DNA of 59,609 nt from an uncultured candidate division WWE3 bacterium. Its GTDB lineage: Bacteria; Patescibacteriota; WWE3; UBA101185; UBA10185. Each line of letters opens with the position of its first letter. Position 1 is the stretch's first letter. Of the stretch, positions 35,314-44,312 are shown piece after piece. Position numbers and translations under genes: made by a program. Below the pieces are notes generated by a model that was not told the origin of the DNA, did not search any database, and saw only the letters and a program-made list of their open reading frames with translations. Location: contig CALKWN010000067.1 in assembly GCA_938004185.1 (NCBI GenBank), positions 1-59,609 of the forward strand. Direction: 5' to 3'.

Positions 35314-38300
35314 ACCCCTGTGACTGAAGCTGTGACTGTTTTATCGGAACCACGTCAGCCTTGTTGAGTACGTCAACTTCTGGAATGGCGTCGCGAACCT
35401 TGGATACCACGAACTCGACGCAACGGGCGCGAGCTGTAACCTTGGTGACAACCCCGCTGTTAAGGCGTACAACTTTTTCACCTTTAGTCGATGCTCCACG
35501 TGAAGTCTCCACCAAACCCGCATCCAGCCATTCTTTTCTGATTTCGGTGGCGTTCAGCTCGTTTTTTGCGCACCAAGCGTTGATTGCACTGACCGAGATG
35601 TAAAGACGACCAGGGTCACCAAGTTCGGTCTTGGTTGATGGGCAACCAATGGCATAACGTCCAACAATTTCGTTGTGGACTGGAACGAGGGGTTCCTCGT
35701 TAGCGTGCTTACGCTTATCCAGCGTGTCGAAACGGTACGTGACAAGAATCTTCCCGTTGAAGTCAGCCATCATCGCGGCGAAGCGATCTTCCGGAGAAAC
35801 ACGATACTCGGTGATTTTGTCCAACTGGCGTTGGATGTGCTTGACGATGAAAGCCTTGATACCCGCTGCGCTGAAATCCCAGAGTCCCAGCTTCTTGCCG
35901 ATCTTGGCGGCAACCACTGAGCACGCTGCGTGGTAAGCCAGGAAACGACTCATCGTGGCAGCATCTTCAGGAAGACGGTCGGTAATGTCGTGGAACTCTT
36001 TCTGAATCTGACCCTCGATCTGCTCACGGTTCTTCATCACGGCACGTACGAACCGATCGGTCACCACGCCATACACGTTGGTCGACAGGTGGATCGCCAG
36101 TTTCTGGTCAACCTTTTCAGGCTTGTTCGGGATGTACTCGGCCAGGTCAATTTCCAGTACACGAACCTGGGTGGCTTCCGGGTCGGAGCTGGTTTCCGTC
36201 AACTTGTACAGCACGGACTTGTTCGTGGTGACGATGCCCATGTTGTTCCACGCTTCGCCACGGACGCGGATCGAACCATCTGAGTTCAAGCCGCTGCGCT
36301 CTTGACCAGTTGACCAGTTGTACAGCAAGTCCTTGGCTTCGACAGCGTTGATCTTGTCCGTCAGTTCGTCGTAGAAAACCGGCAGAGAACCGTACACACT
36401 GAGCATCTTCTTGAAACCGCGCAGCGTGGAGTCAGACGAACGTTGCTTGACGTTACGGCACATGGCATTGAAGCCGATGGCTGCCGCCGTGGTTTTACCG
36501 TAACCCGAACGGGACGAATAGATCGCCAGAGGGATACCGTGCCAGTCGTCGTTATCCACGAAAGGGGATAGGTACGCCCCGAGACACGCAGCCAACACGT
36601 ACTGATACGCCTCGTAACCTTCACGGTTGTACAGGTGGTTGACGCCATCGCGGTACTCTTCAAGCGAACCCTTGACCGACTTGGCACCAATCAGGGCGTG
36701 TTCACCCTTGTTCACGTTGTGAATGGAAGCACCGACTCGAACGGTCGTCACCCCGGTATCACTGATCAACGAATCACCAAGCAGGAACTTGGACTTGTCA
36801 CGAGTCCAGCCCATCTGGGTAAACGTGTTGATTTCTTCACGTTTGCGTGCCATCAAGAGCGCCTGTTGTTGAACATAGCTCTGCATTTCAAACCCCGCTT
36901 TCGCCGAGGCGGACAGGGCGTAAACCCGGTTACCCGCCAGGGCAGATTTCAATTTGTCCGCAGACGACGTACAGGAGGTCGGGATGTCGAAGTCGTGAAA
37001 CTTACCATCCTTGATCTCTGCCCGCATGTGGAGCATGAACTCCCCGGATTCGTCGCGGATTTCACTCAATACCCAGAACGGTGGCGACGCCAGTGGCGCA
37101 AACTGGATCGTCCCGTATTCAGCCTCACGAGCGACGTGCAGTTGCCCGTTTGCCACCCGGTAACCCTGCGGCCAGAACTCGGAACCCGGTCCGACCTTCA
37201 GTTCTTCCTGCGGCGTCTCGTCTTCTTCAACCTGGATCGGCGTGTGCTCGACGTTTTCCGGCATGACGTGACCGAGCTGGATGGGTGACTTGCACGACCG
37301 TTCGCAACCGGCGCAACCCTCGGCGTTGATGTCGCGGAACTTGTCACAGGTCGGTGGCCCGAAATCCCACTGATCCATCTTGGCCTGTGTCGCAGCCTCG
37401 TCGTAGTCTTTGTGCTTGGCACCCCACTCGTGGGCGGCAACTTCACCGTCAACGCAGTGCTTGAGTAGACCAAGGCAGGCGTACCAAATTGGCTCACTTG
37501 AACCGCCGTTCTCGCTAAACTGACGCAGTTGCTGGCAGTGCTGAACTATGACTGCTGCGTGCGAATCCGGGTACTCGATGTTGACGATCAGATCGTTGTT
37601 CAACCCACCGAAGTCCTGACGCTTGATCGGCATGACCGAGATACCGTGTTCATCCAGGTACGCCTGAAACGTGCTCGAATAAAACTCAGCCGGACGGCGC
37701 ACACCTTCACGCTTGACCGCGACAGGTTTCGGATTGGCAGGGTTCTTCAGGTTGAACGTGCCCGGTGGGCGCAGAATGCTGGCGATGTCGCTGGACCGTG
37801 ACGGGTCATACTTCAGGCCAAAGTTGTCACAGGTGGTGCGGAACAGGTTGGCCAGATCATCCCACTCGTTGCGCGGGAGGGCTTCTTCCAGCAGGAAGTA
37901 CGCATGAACCCCGTTGCCCGAATCCACGATCATCGGGATGGGAAGGTTGAGTTCCTTGATCATTGCCGCCAGGGAGTCGACGGCTTCTTTCTTGCTGGTG
38001 TATGAATGGGCGGCTTCTTTACCTACGTCAAAATCCAGCCAGAGGGCGCGAGCTGCCAGCGCGTTATCCTTGGTACGACCTGCGGGAACTTGCTTACCAT
38101 TCTTGGTCGTGAGGTATTTGATTTCTTTGTACGTGGAGCAGGCGTGGTAAACCGTGTTGCCCTTGCTTGCGTGCCACTTGATGTTATCGGCCATTTCGTC
38201 CAGATCGTAAAATGGCTTATGCATGAAGATGCCCTTGCGAGGATGGTCCGGTATGTCGAACCAACGGGCAACGAACTTAACACCCTCTTCTGGCAGGAGT

Positions 38301-38326
38301 GTTTCGAGAAATTCTTTGGTGTCCAT
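35312..38326 (-). CDS. Primase-helicase
   Basis: About 1004 residues. The N-terminal part looks like an archaeo-eukaryotic-type primase: LWLDFDVG (95-102, metal-binding D-x-D), SGNGVHAYF (136-144) and SSDIASILRPPGT (178-190). A Cys cluster follows, C327, C338, C341 and C345, probably a metal centre. The C-terminal helicase has a Walker A, SSRSGYGKT (604-612), and a Walker B, LPVFYDEL (648-655). It would prime and unwind DNA for the phage polymerase. The start is ATG 38326 (preceded by GGGG), not the TTG 24 bases upstream. The TATGACTG motif at 37547 lies within it. Confidence 0.8.
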   Translation of the reverse strand: MDTKEFLETLLPEEGVKFVARWFDIPDHPRKGIFMHKPFYDLDEMADNIKWHASKGNTVYHACSTYKEIKYLTTKNGKQVPAGRTKDNALAARALWLDFDVGKEAAHSYTSKKEAVDSLAAMIKELNLPIPMIVDSGNGVHAYFLLEEALPRNEWDDLANLFRTTCDNFGLKYDPSRSSDIASILRPPGTFNLKNPANPKPVAVKREGVRRPAEFYSSTFQAYLDEHGISVMPIKRQDFGGLNNDLIVNIEYPDSHAAVIVQHCQQLRQFSENGGSSEPIWYACLGLLKHCVDGEVAAHEWGAKHKDYDEAATQAKMDQWDFGPPTCDKFRDINAEGCAGCERSCKSPIQLGHVMPENVEHTPIQVEEDETPQEELKVGPGSEFWPQGYRVANGQLHVAREAEYGTIQFAPLASPPFWVLSEIRDESGEFMLHMRAEIKDGKFHDFDIPTSCTSSADKLKSALAGNRVYALSASAKAGFEMQSYVQQQALLMARKREEINTFTQMGWTRDKSKFLLGDSLISDTGVTTVRVGASIHNVNKGEHALIGAKSVKGSLEEYRDGVNHLYNREGYEAYQYVLAACLGAYLSPFVDNDDWHGIPLAIYSSRSGYGKTTAAAIGFNAMCRNVKQRSSDSTLRGFKKMLSVYGSLPVFYDELTDKINAVEAKDLLYNWSTGQERSGLNSDGSIRVRGEAWNNMGIVTTNKSVLYKLTETSSDPEATQVRVLEIDLAEYIPNKPEKVDQKLAIHLSTNVYGVVTDRFVRAVMKNREQIEGQIQKEFHDITDRLPEDAATMSRFLAYHAACSVVAAKIGKKLGLWDFSAAGIKAFIVKHIQRQLDKITEYRVSPEDRFAAMMADFNGKILVTYRFDTLDKRKHANEEPLVPVHNEIVGRYAIGCPSTKTELGDPGRLYISVSAINAWCAKNELNATEIRKEWLDAGLVETSRGASTKGEKVVRLNSGVVTKVTARARCVEFVVSKVRDAIPEVDVLNKADVVPIKQSQLQSQG
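37547..37554 (+). other. TATGACTG motif copy 2
   Basis: AACTATGACTGCTGCGTG, on the strand opposite to the primase gene. One of seven same-strand copies. Confidence 0.4.
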
Positions 38327-38354
38327 TATTACCCCAGAGCAAACGGACAATCAG

Positions 38355-38366
38355 CTTACATGTAAG
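38355..38366 (-). promoter_or_regulatory. Palindrome CTTACATGTAAG upstream of the primase-helicase gene
   Basis: A perfect core, 29 bases upstream of the ATG in the minus orientation. The -10 is unclear. The gap 38367-38480 otherwise holds only small hairpins (CCCCACGGTGGGG near 38406-38418; GCTGGC...GCCAGC). Confidence 0.6.
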
Positions 38367-38480
38367 CAAGTGAAAAGGGAAGGTGCGCGTTGAACCGTGA
38401 CGCGCCCCACGGTGGGGTTGGGTGGGCTGGCTACCTCTTACGGTCGATTAAGCAGTTTCCACGGCGCCAGCCCATAAACC

Positions 38481-39449
38481 TTAGTCGTCGAAACCCAGAT
38501 CATCCAGTGCCGCGTCGAGATCATCTTCGACTTCCTGCACCTTGGTTTCGACTGCCGTTTTCTTCGGAGCCGGTTCGTCGGCACTTTCGACTTGAACCTT
38601 GACCTTCGGCTTCGGGTCGGCTTCTTCCTCAACCACGGGCTTCTTCACCACAGGCTTCTTGGTTTCAGCCTTCTTCGGCTCAACCTTGGCGTTCTCGAAC
38701 TTCTCACCATCGGCGTCGTCCGGAACGTACAGGTCTTCGATTTCACCGCAGATGCGCTTAACCAGATCGGACTCCATCGCTTCCTTGATCTCGCCGAGAG
38801 TTCCTTCATCCACGAAACCGACCGGCTTGAAGGTCAGGGCGGGGTGGGCCACGCTGTAGTCGAAGCCGATCTTGGCCACGACGGCTTGGTACGGAACGCC
38901 GCGCTTCGCTAGTTGTTGACCGAACGCGGTCAGAGCCTTGAGGGAGGCAGCCGGAACGCGCATCAGCATCGGGTCGTTGATCTGACCAGCCGGAGCGATC
39001 GCCAGGCGCTTGGAGTCAGAGCAAGCCTTGCCCTTCTTGCCATCTTCGCTGACATGCGAACCCCAGACGTTTTGCGGGCACGCCGCACACGTCTTGCACT
39101 GCGGTTCAGTGGCGTTGATGGACGGGGCGATACCGTCGTTGGAGTAGCACAGCGGTTTGGCGTCGGAGCCTTCGGTGTAGCCACTCTTGTAGTAGACCTT
39201 GGCCAGCTTGTCACCGGCAGGGCCGGCCTTGAGGATCACGACTTCCAGGGAGCGAGCCGGTTCGTCATCGGCGTTGGTGATTAGGGTCTTCTCGTCGCCA
39301 CGCTTCAGCGTGAACACTTTGCCCTTGATGGATACAGTCGGGAAACCGCCGCCACCGGAAACGATCAGGTCATTGGTAATGCCGAAGGTTTCTTGCAGAA
39401 AAGCGGGGAGGGACGTGGTTTCGAACGGAATAACGTGAGATTTGGACAT
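38481..39449 (-). CDS. Candidate single-stranded DNA-binding protein, 322 aa
   Basis: Residues 1-225 form a folded domain with four clustered cysteines (CKTCAACPQNVWG then a later C), suggesting a metal site. A K/E/P-rich linker (EPKKAETKKPVVKKPVVEEE) follows, and a very acidic tail ending DDLDAALDDLGFDD. An acidic, aromatic-ended tail is typical of phage and bacterial ssDNA-binding proteins, where it contacts replication partners. It lies between the primase-helicase and other replication genes. The ATG is preceded by GGAG. The assignment rests on architecture and neighbours, not a known motif. Confidence 0.55.
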   Translation of the reverse strand: MSKSHVIPFETTSLPAFLQETFGITNDLIVSGGGGFPTVSIKGKVFTLKRGDEKTLITNADDEPARSLEVVILKAGPAGDKLAKVYYKSGYTEGSDAKPLCYSNDGIAPSINATEPQCKTCAACPQNVWGSHVSEDGKKGKACSDSKRLAIAPAGQINDPMLMRVPAASLKALTAFGQQLAKRGVPYQAVVAKIGFDYSVAHPALTFKPVGFVDEGTLGEIKEAMESDLVKRICGEIEDLYVPDDADGEKFENAKVEPKKAETKKPVVKKPVVEEEADPKPKVKVQVESADEPAPKKTAVETKVQEVEDDLDAALDDLGFDD

Positions 39450-39491
39450 TTGTATCTCCAGATTGAATTTTGATGTTAGCAGGTTGTGAAA

Positions 39492-39872
39492 CTACTTACT
39501 AGCCAGCTTGGTACGAAGCTCGTAACCCATGAGTGGCCAGATTTTATTGACAGCGTTCTGGCGGGCGATCTTGCGGCCAAGCTCGGCGTCGAAGTTTTCG
39601 GGGCTGGCACAGGCGCTCTCGCCGGTCACGGTGAAGCCGTTGCGCAGAGCCAAGACGCAGAAGGTCAGCAGGTCGAGCGCGGCCAAATCAGCCTCGCCGA
39701 ATTGAGGGCGTTCCAGACCAACATAAGTACCGTCGGCAATCGCGCCACGTCGACCATCTCGCGCAGTGAAATAGTGCTCGCCCTTGATATTCGCCTCGAT
39801 GTCAGCCGGCGTGATGCGCGGCGCGGTCAGGCCCTTAGCCTGGATTTCCTGCTCGATTGCTTGGTCGTTCAT
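39492..39872 (-). CDS. Gp49-like phage protein, 126 aa
   Basis: The core ITPADIEANIKGEHYFTARDG and TFCVLALRNGFTVTGESACA ... NAVNKIWPLMGYELR is that of the small Gp49-like family, first named in N4-type phages, whose function is unknown. The upstream sequence is AAGGAGATGGAAATG. Because AAGGAG touches the first ATG, translation must start at the second, 39872. It lies within a set of replication genes and is probably expressed early. Confidence 0.75.
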   Translation of the reverse strand: MNDQAIEQEIQAKGLTAPRITPADIEANIKGEHYFTARDGRRGAIADGTYVGLERPQFGEADLAALDLLTFCVLALRNGFTVTGESACASPENFDAELGRKIARQNAVNKIWPLMGYELRTKLASK

Positions 39873-39888
39873 TTCCATCTCCTTGTAA

Positions 39889-40044
39889 TCAGTTATCTTG
39901 CTTTTTCCCATCCAGGTGCTTACGCCCCGGACCCTTCTTGGTGTTACTAGCCATGCGACCGCGTTTGTGGCCACCGAAAACAACGCGCAACTCGTCTGCA
40001 CCGCAGGCGAGAAGAATCTGTTGAGCCATATTGAGTTGCTTCAT
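39889..40044 (-). CDS. Small basic protein, 51 aa
   Basis: Starts at ATG 40044, with GAGGGG upstream, and ends at a TGA at 39889. Residues 1-26 are mixed hydrophobic (AQQILLACGADELRVVF). The rest is strongly basic (GHKRGRMASNTKKGPGRKH), as in small nucleic acid-binding proteins. It is too short for most gene finders, but it fills the only gap between two confident genes. The function is unknown. Confidence 0.65.
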   Translation of the reverse strand: MKQLNMAQQILLACGADELRVVFGGHKRGRMASNTKKGPGRKHLDGKKQDN

Positions 40045-40046
40045 TC

Positions 40047-40469
40047 TTAACCCCTCCGCACGTTAACGACCGTGGTCTGACTGTAGTTGATACCCGGTGG
40101 CACTTCACCGTGTTCCTCTTTGTACTGCTCTACAAGAGTTTTATTACACCGCTTCTCCAGCAAATCCCACATGTCGTTCTTGACGACATAGCTGAAGAAC
40201 AGGTCAGGGTCAGCCACGGATGCCGAAGTACGTACTGACTTGTAAGCGGTGCCAGAACTGGTCTTGCACGACTCGATACCGTATTCCTGGAAGCGGTGGA
40301 GCAGGATACCTTCGATCTTCTCCTGCTTGGACTTGTCGTCTTCGTCCTCCATCTCGTAAGCACGTTTCCGTGCAGAACGGCGGTCACGCAACTGGATGTA
40401 TACCTTGACCAGTTGCTCATTGTTCAAGTCTTTAACTGAACGTTTCTTTTCCATCGTTTCGGTTGTCAT
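40047..40469 (-). CDS. Conserved phage protein, 140 aa
   Basis: Starts at ATG 40469: the nearest upstream ATG (40475) directly touches AAGGAG, the same ATG-NNN-ATG arrangement as at 39878/39872. The N-terminus is a charged helix (VYIQLRDRRSARKRAYEMED), followed by SVADPDLFFSYVV, DLLEKRCNK and VPPGINYSQTTVVNVRRG at the end. I recall this pattern from many phage genomes, near replication genes, without a known function. It overlaps the end of the upstream AlpA-like gene. Confidence 0.65.
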   Translation of the reverse strand: MTTETMEKKRSVKDLNNEQLVKVYIQLRDRRSARKRAYEMEDEDDKSKQEKIEGILLHRFQEYGIESCKTSSGTAYKSVRTSASVADPDLFFSYVVKNDMWDLLEKRCNKTLVEQYKEEHGEVPPGINYSQTTVVNVRRG

Positions 40470-40647
40470 TTGCATCTCCTTTTTTGGTTTTGATCCAGTC
40501 GTCTACTTCCTCTTCAACCCACCGCACACGCTTGTTGGACAGCCGAACGGGTGACGGGAACGTCGGTTCTTCATCCTTGAACGTGTAAACGCTACGCGGG
40601 TGGATCGAGAGCTTTCGAGCAACCTCCTTATAGTCCAGAAGGTTCAT
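40432..40647 (-). CDS. AlpA/excisionase-like DNA-binding protein, 71 aa
   Basis: A winged-helix of the MerR/AlpA type: LLDYKEVARKLSIHPRSVYTF (residues 3-23, HTH), then a wing with PSPVRLSNKRVRWVEEEVDDWI. No integrase is present in the genome, so it is not likely to be an excisionase. A transcription regulator is more likely. It is preceded by a copy of the genome-wide palindrome (40665-40676), as expected for autoregulation, so it is my leading candidate for the protein that binds those palindromes. This link is inference. Confidence 0.75.
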   Translation of the reverse strand: MNLLDYKEVARKLSIHPRSVYTFKDEEPTFPSPVRLSNKRVRWVEEEVDDWIKTKKGDANDNRNDGKETFS

Positions 40648-40664
40648 CGCTTACCTCGCATGTA

Positions 40665-40676
40665 ATTACGTGTAAG
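40665..40676 (-). promoter_or_regulatory. Palindrome ATTACGTGTAAG upstream of the AlpA-like gene
   Basis: Core TTACGTGTAAG with half-site GTAAGCATGTTA. It lies 18 bases upstream of the ATG at 40647 in the minus orientation. A second half-site is at 40653-40665. Confidence 0.6.
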
Positions 40677-40702
40677 CATGTTATCGAACGAAACTACTGC
40701 TG

Positions 40703-41515
40703 TCAAACTTTTGCCTCCTTTCTGCGACCGCCACCCTTGGTTAACGGACGCGTAGTTAAAGCTTTCTCCAATGACCAACCTTTGTCGAGGCGGTTCTTTA
40801 AGGTGCACTCGTCGATGCCAAATTCATCAGCCCAATGCTGGCGACACTTAGTAACACCGTTGTACGTGAGCATGACTGACTTGTGTCTACCGCCACCGCT
40901 GTTCTTCTTAGGCTCGGTAAACGCTTTCTCAAGTGGCCAACCTCTAGCGATTCGCTGCGCTAACGTGGCTTCATCAATGTTATAGCGCTTGGCCCAATCC
41001 TTCTGGCACAGTTTTTCGCCGTTGAACTCGATCCAAACTGTTTGGCGTCGGTTTCGATACTGCGTTTCGTTATCAGCCCACCGACAGTTACCCGGTTCAT
41101 AATTGCCGTTGTTGTCAATCCGATCCAAGCTCATGCCCGCTGGACGCGGACCCATATCCGCCAAGAAGTTCTCGAATGACTCACGCCACCGGTCGCAGAC
41201 CGTAATGCCACGGGCGCCGTAGCGCTTGTGCGATTCCTTTTTAACGTTGTAGCACCTCTCCTTCATTTGCTGCCAGATTATGTATTCTGACGACTTACAC
41301 AGGCCATGCTTTGTGACTCTATCTCTAGACAAGCATCCGCAGGACTTAGTGTGGCCGTTCCTGAGTTGCGTTCCGAGAACCGTCACGTCATTCCCACATT
41401 CACATTTGCACAACCAGCGGCGTTGCCCACGCTTTGAATTTTCAGCACGTGATACAACTGTTAACCTGTAATACGTTTGACCGACTAGCTCGCAACCATT
41501 ATGTGCTTTACGCAT
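40703..41515 (-). CDS. HNH homing endonuclease, 270 aa
   Basis: An N-terminal zinc-binding fold (WLCKCECGNDVTVLG ... KSCGCL), then an HNH-type core (YGARGITVCDRW, MSLDRIDNNGNYEPGNCRWA) and two C-terminal NUMOD-type helix-turn-helix modules, each with a W-A/D-x-[FY]-x-I-[DE]-[EA]-T/C pattern. It is a full-length free-standing homing endonuclease. The start overlaps the end of the SNF2 gene (AATGCGTAA), with AAGGAG inside it. It is related to the enzymes at 43859 and 56110. Confidence 0.9.
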   Translation of the reverse strand: MRKAHNGCELVGQTYYRLTVVSRAENSKRGQRRWLCKCECGNDVTVLGTQLRNGHTKSCGCLSRDRVTKHGLCKSSEYIIWQQMKERCYNVKKESHKRYGARGITVCDRWRESFENFLADMGPRPAGMSLDRIDNNGNYEPGNCRWADNETQYRNRRQTVWIEFNGEKLCQKDWAKRYNIDEATLAQRIARGWPLEKAFTEPKKNSGGGRHKSVMLTYNGVTKCRQHWADEFGIDECTLKNRLDKGWSLEKALTTRPLTKGGGRRKEAKV

Positions 41516-43091
41516 TGGCTCTACTCTCCTTAACCATGTCTAAAAGTACGCCTTGAACGGACTGCTTGTACCGAAGCCGGCTATAATACTTACGTTCAAT
41601 TTCAGTACCCTCAAGCATTACGATCAATTGCGAGTGCTTCTGACCTGGCCGGGTAATACGGCCATTACTTTGAGTGAAAGTGTCTGCCGAGGTTATTGGC
41701 GCATACCATACAATAGTGCTTGCTGCTGTCAAAGTCAAGCCATGACTGAGTACCGCAGGTTGAGCGACTAACACTCTTGGGTTCGGCATCTTTTGAAACT
41801 CGAAAAAGATTCTGTCTCGTTCAGATTTTGAAACATCACCGTAAACACACTCCACGCTGTACCCAGCTTTGCGCAAATAGTTAGCCACGGTGTTGACTGT
41901 GGAAATGAACGGAACGAAAACCAGTGTTTTGGTGTTTGATTCTTCGATCACCTCCTTCACTACCTCAAGGCGTGGGCCAGCATCAACTTCAAGAACTTCC
42001 TTGTTCTCACCGTACAGTGCGCCAGAAGCTATCTGTATGAGCTTCTGAGCCTTAACCGCCTCATTGACTGCAGTAACTTGTCCGCTGTCAATTTCGGTCT
42101 GCAGCTTGGACAACATCTCTTTGTAGGCTTTCTTCTGCGGGGCTGTAAGTTCAACCTGGCGTGTTTGATAAATGCACTCAGGCAAGTCAACACACTCGTC
42201 TCGGCTAAACCGTATGGACGGCTGCATGGCTTCAAACACTATTTCTTGAGCTTCAGGTCGCGGCACCCAACTAAACTGGCCGACTTGGCGCATCACCATA
42301 CCCTTGAAGCTGTTGAAGTACGGAGGTACTTTATCAGGAACTATCAGCCTGCATTGCGCCCAGGCGTCCGTTGGATTAGAGGGGATCGGCGTGCCAGTTA
42401 ACCCCCAAACTAAACGCTGCCTGCCGTCACCAAGGTCTTTTCGAACAATCTTTGCATAGCTCTTCCACCGGTCAGAGCTGGCGGTACGCGCTGCTTGTGA
42501 CAACTCGTCAATGATGATCAGATCAATGTCGTCTCTAGCGTTTATCGCGTCAACCATGCCAGCGACTTTTGTCCCGTCATGATTGATCAAGAACACGTCG
42601 GCGTCGGTTTCAAGCAGCTTCAGACGCTTATCCCTGGAGCCATGTAGCACAGCTGAGGACAAGTGTGGAAAGTGACTAAAGATTTCGTCGGCCCACGCCC
42701 TGTCTAGCGTTGACAATGGAGAGATGACGAGCGCCTTTCTTACTACACCGATCGATCGCAAATAGTCGTACGCCCACAAAGTTGCTAAAGTTTTCCCTGT
42801 CCCGAGATCGTTCAAATTAAAGCAACGGTTATGCCCTGACATGAATGCAGCAGTGGTTCGCTGCGCCTCGAACGGTTTGAACCGACCCGGCCAGTCGTAG
42901 TAGTACAGCATGGGGGAGGGGGCTTCGATACCGATGTTGTTCAGCACCTTCACTTCATCCCGCCGATGCGGTACTGCTACGTACTCTTTACCCTTGAACG
43001 TGAACTTCTTGGCCTTTGGGATGACGGAGAGAACGCGCTCAGGATCACGGACGCGAAGTATCAGCGCCTTCTTTTTGCGCGAGATCAGCAT
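41508..43091 (-). CDS. SNF2-type DNA helicase/translocase, 527 aa
   Basis: Motif I is NDLGTGKT (94-101). The DEx-box is IIIDELSQ (192-199). Motif V/VI is SNGRITRPGQ (about 485-495). The order and spacing match SF2 helicases of the SNF2/RapA class, with about the usual phage length. The role is probably DNA translocation in replication, repair or remodelling. The start (ATG 43091) overlaps the end of the DUF3310 gene by 47 bases. Confidence 0.85.
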   Translation of the reverse strand: MLISRKKKALILRVRDPERVLSVIPKAKKFTFKGKEYVAVPHRRDEVKVLNNIGIEAPSPMLYYYDWPGRFKPFEAQRTTAAFMSGHNRCFNLNDLGTGKTLATLWAYDYLRSIGVVRKALVISPLSTLDRAWADEIFSHFPHLSSAVLHGSRDKRLKLLETDADVFLINHDGTKVAGMVDAINARDDIDLIIIDELSQAARTASSDRWKSYAKIVRKDLGDGRQRLVWGLTGTPIPSNPTDAWAQCRLIVPDKVPPYFNSFKGMVMRQVGQFSWVPRPEAQEIVFEAMQPSIRFSRDECVDLPECIYQTRQVELTAPQKKAYKEMLSKLQTEIDSGQVTAVNEAVKAQKLIQIASGALYGENKEVLEVDAGPRLEVVKEVIEESNTKTLVFVPFISTVNTVANYLRKAGYSVECVYGDVSKSERDRIFFEFQKMPNPRVLVAQPAVLSHGLTLTAASTIVWYAPITSADTFTQSNGRITRPGQKHSQLIVMLEGTEIERKYYSRLRYKQSVQGVLLDMVKESRANA

Positions 43092-43311
43092 TCTTGCTCT
43101 CCAGTTCGATCAACAGCTCGATGTAGTGCTTGGCTTTTTCAAGGTCAGCAATGCCGTTCTTGTTGCGCCACCGGGTTACGTACTTTATCACGTTGCCCTC
43201 GAAGTAGCCGATCTTGTTGGCGTGGATGTACTCCACGGGTTGGATGGCTTGATCCTTGTAGTGGGAACCTCCGACCTGCTTATTGAGCGGCGAAGGGGTG
43301 AGGTTGATCAT
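43045..43311 (-). CDS. DUF3310-family protein, 88 aa
   Basis: The pattern VGGSHYKDQAIQPVEYIHANKIGYFEGNVIKYVTRWRNKNG then LEKAKHYIELLIE is the DUF3310 fold. Members include small phage proteins described as nucleotide kinases (T7 gp1.7-like, recalled), so a role in nucleotide metabolism is possible. It is full length. A half-site, CGTACTTACATCAG, lies 15-30 bases upstream, and the gap to the next gene (43312-43390) holds no ORF. Confidence 0.8.
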   Translation of the reverse strand: MINLTPSPLNKQVGGSHYKDQAIQPVEYIHANKIGYFEGNVIKYVTRWRNKNGIADLEKAKHYIELLIELESKNADLAQKEGADTSRP

Positions 43312-43390
43312 TGCAAAAACTCCAGTAACGTACTTACATCAGTTGAAAAATTTGTCTTGAAAAAGGTATCGGTCAATATGTTGATTAAGC

Positions 43391-43600
43391 TCATTTAACC
43401 ACCTCGTCTTTTGCAAATACGTATCTGAGCTGCTGACCAATGTCGAGGAACCGCTCCGGGGTTGGTTCACCTGAAAAACCAAAATACTTGCGATCACCGT
43501 TACGCACAGCGATACCGATGACACAGTTGGCTTGAAGCTCAGGATTATCTTCTAAAGCGGCGTGCAAGGCTTCGACGTTGCCTGCGAAAAACTGTTTCAT
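43391..43600 (-). CDS. Small phage protein, 69 aa
   Basis: A soluble alpha/beta protein, MKQFFAGNVEALHAALED ... CVIGIAVRNGDRKYFGF. The start overlaps the stop of the HNH gene (ATGA). No family is recognised. It belongs to a minus-strand operon of nuclease and nucleotide genes. Confidence 0.65.
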   Translation of the reverse strand: MKQFFAGNVEALHAALEDNPELQANCVIGIAVRNGDRKYFGFSGEPTPERFLDIGQQLRYVFAKDEVVK

Positions 43601-43866
43601 TTCTTCTTCCCATACGCATCAGGGTTCTTGGCACGCCAGGCGCGGTTCTCTGCTGCACTGACGACACGGGTGTTGCTGTCCTTGTCGCTACCACCTTTGT
43701 CGAGCATCTTTTTGTGATCGACTTCCTTGCCGTCACCCTTGTGAACCAGTCCGGCTGCTTCTGCGTGGCGTCGTGCGCGGTTACGATCCACACGTTTCTC
43801 GACTTCTTCGGGAGACTTCTGTCTTTCGGCTTGGTAAGCCAACTTGCGTGGGGACGACTTAGGCAT
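43597..43866 (-). CDS. Small HNH nuclease, 89 aa
   Basis: Contains a compact HNH motif, EVDHKKMLDKGGSDKDSNTRVVSAAENRA (residues about 49-75), with the metal-binding D-H and N-x-x-x-x-S-x-x-x-N pattern. The N-terminus is K/R-rich. It is much smaller than the homing enzymes and lacks DNA-binding modules. It could serve at packaging or as a replication-associated nuclease. It overlaps the 3' end of the larger HNH gene by 8 bases. Confidence 0.7.
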   Translation of the reverse strand: MPKSSPRKLAYQAERQKSPEEVEKRVDRNRARRHAEAAGLVHKGDGKEVDHKKMLDKGGSDKDSNTRVVSAAENRAWRAKNPDAYGKKK

Positions 43867-44299
43867 ATTGTTTCTCCTTCAGGTTAACTAGATGCTGAAT
43901 AGCTTCTTTCAGTGATAAACCGCGTTTCATTACGCGGTAAATGTGAGTACTGTAGATTCCAAGGTGACAGCAAAGGTCTGCCAAAATCCAGTTTTGGCCA
44001 TTCCAGTCTACTTTCACGTTAGTACGTTTGTTGCGCTGCTGATCATGGTTGGTGGTCCAGTAACAATTTCCCGGTTCGTAATTACCGTTTGTGTCTCTAC
44101 GTTCCAAGGTGAACCCTTCTGGCCTGTCACCCATGTCCGCGTAGAAGTTTTCAAACTTCAACCAGCGGTCGCAGACCGAGATAGCTCTTCCACCGTAGCT
44201 GTCGTAGTTGTTCGTAACGGGGTGCTTACACCGGCAAATCATTCCCCACCACATACGGTAAATAGGCGTATGCGACATCCCGTGTGTTGTCACTGCCAT
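43859..44299 (-). CDS. HNH homing endonuclease, 146 aa
   Basis: Begins directly with the HNH core (YRMWWGMICRCKHP, YGGRAISVCDRWLK, FTLERRDTNGNYEPGNCYW), followed by one C-terminal DNA-binding module. It lacks the N-terminal zinc domain of its relatives at 40703 and 56110, so it may be a shortened form, but it has a ribosome-binding site and an intact frame. Upstream is the palindrome at 44316. Confidence 0.85.
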   Translation of the reverse strand: MAVTTHGMSHTPIYRMWWGMICRCKHPVTNNYDSYGGRAISVCDRWLKFENFYADMGDRPEGFTLERRDTNGNYEPGNCYWTTNHDQQRNKRTNVKVDWNGQNWILADLCCHLGIYSTHIYRVMKRGLSLKEAIQHLVNLKEKQYA

Positions 44300-44312
44300 G
44301 TTGATTCCTTAA

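Noticed and set aside
40432..40647. Excisionase and hence temperate lifestyle
   Set aside because: No integrase, attachment site or repressor pair was found, so an AlpA-like regulator is more likely.
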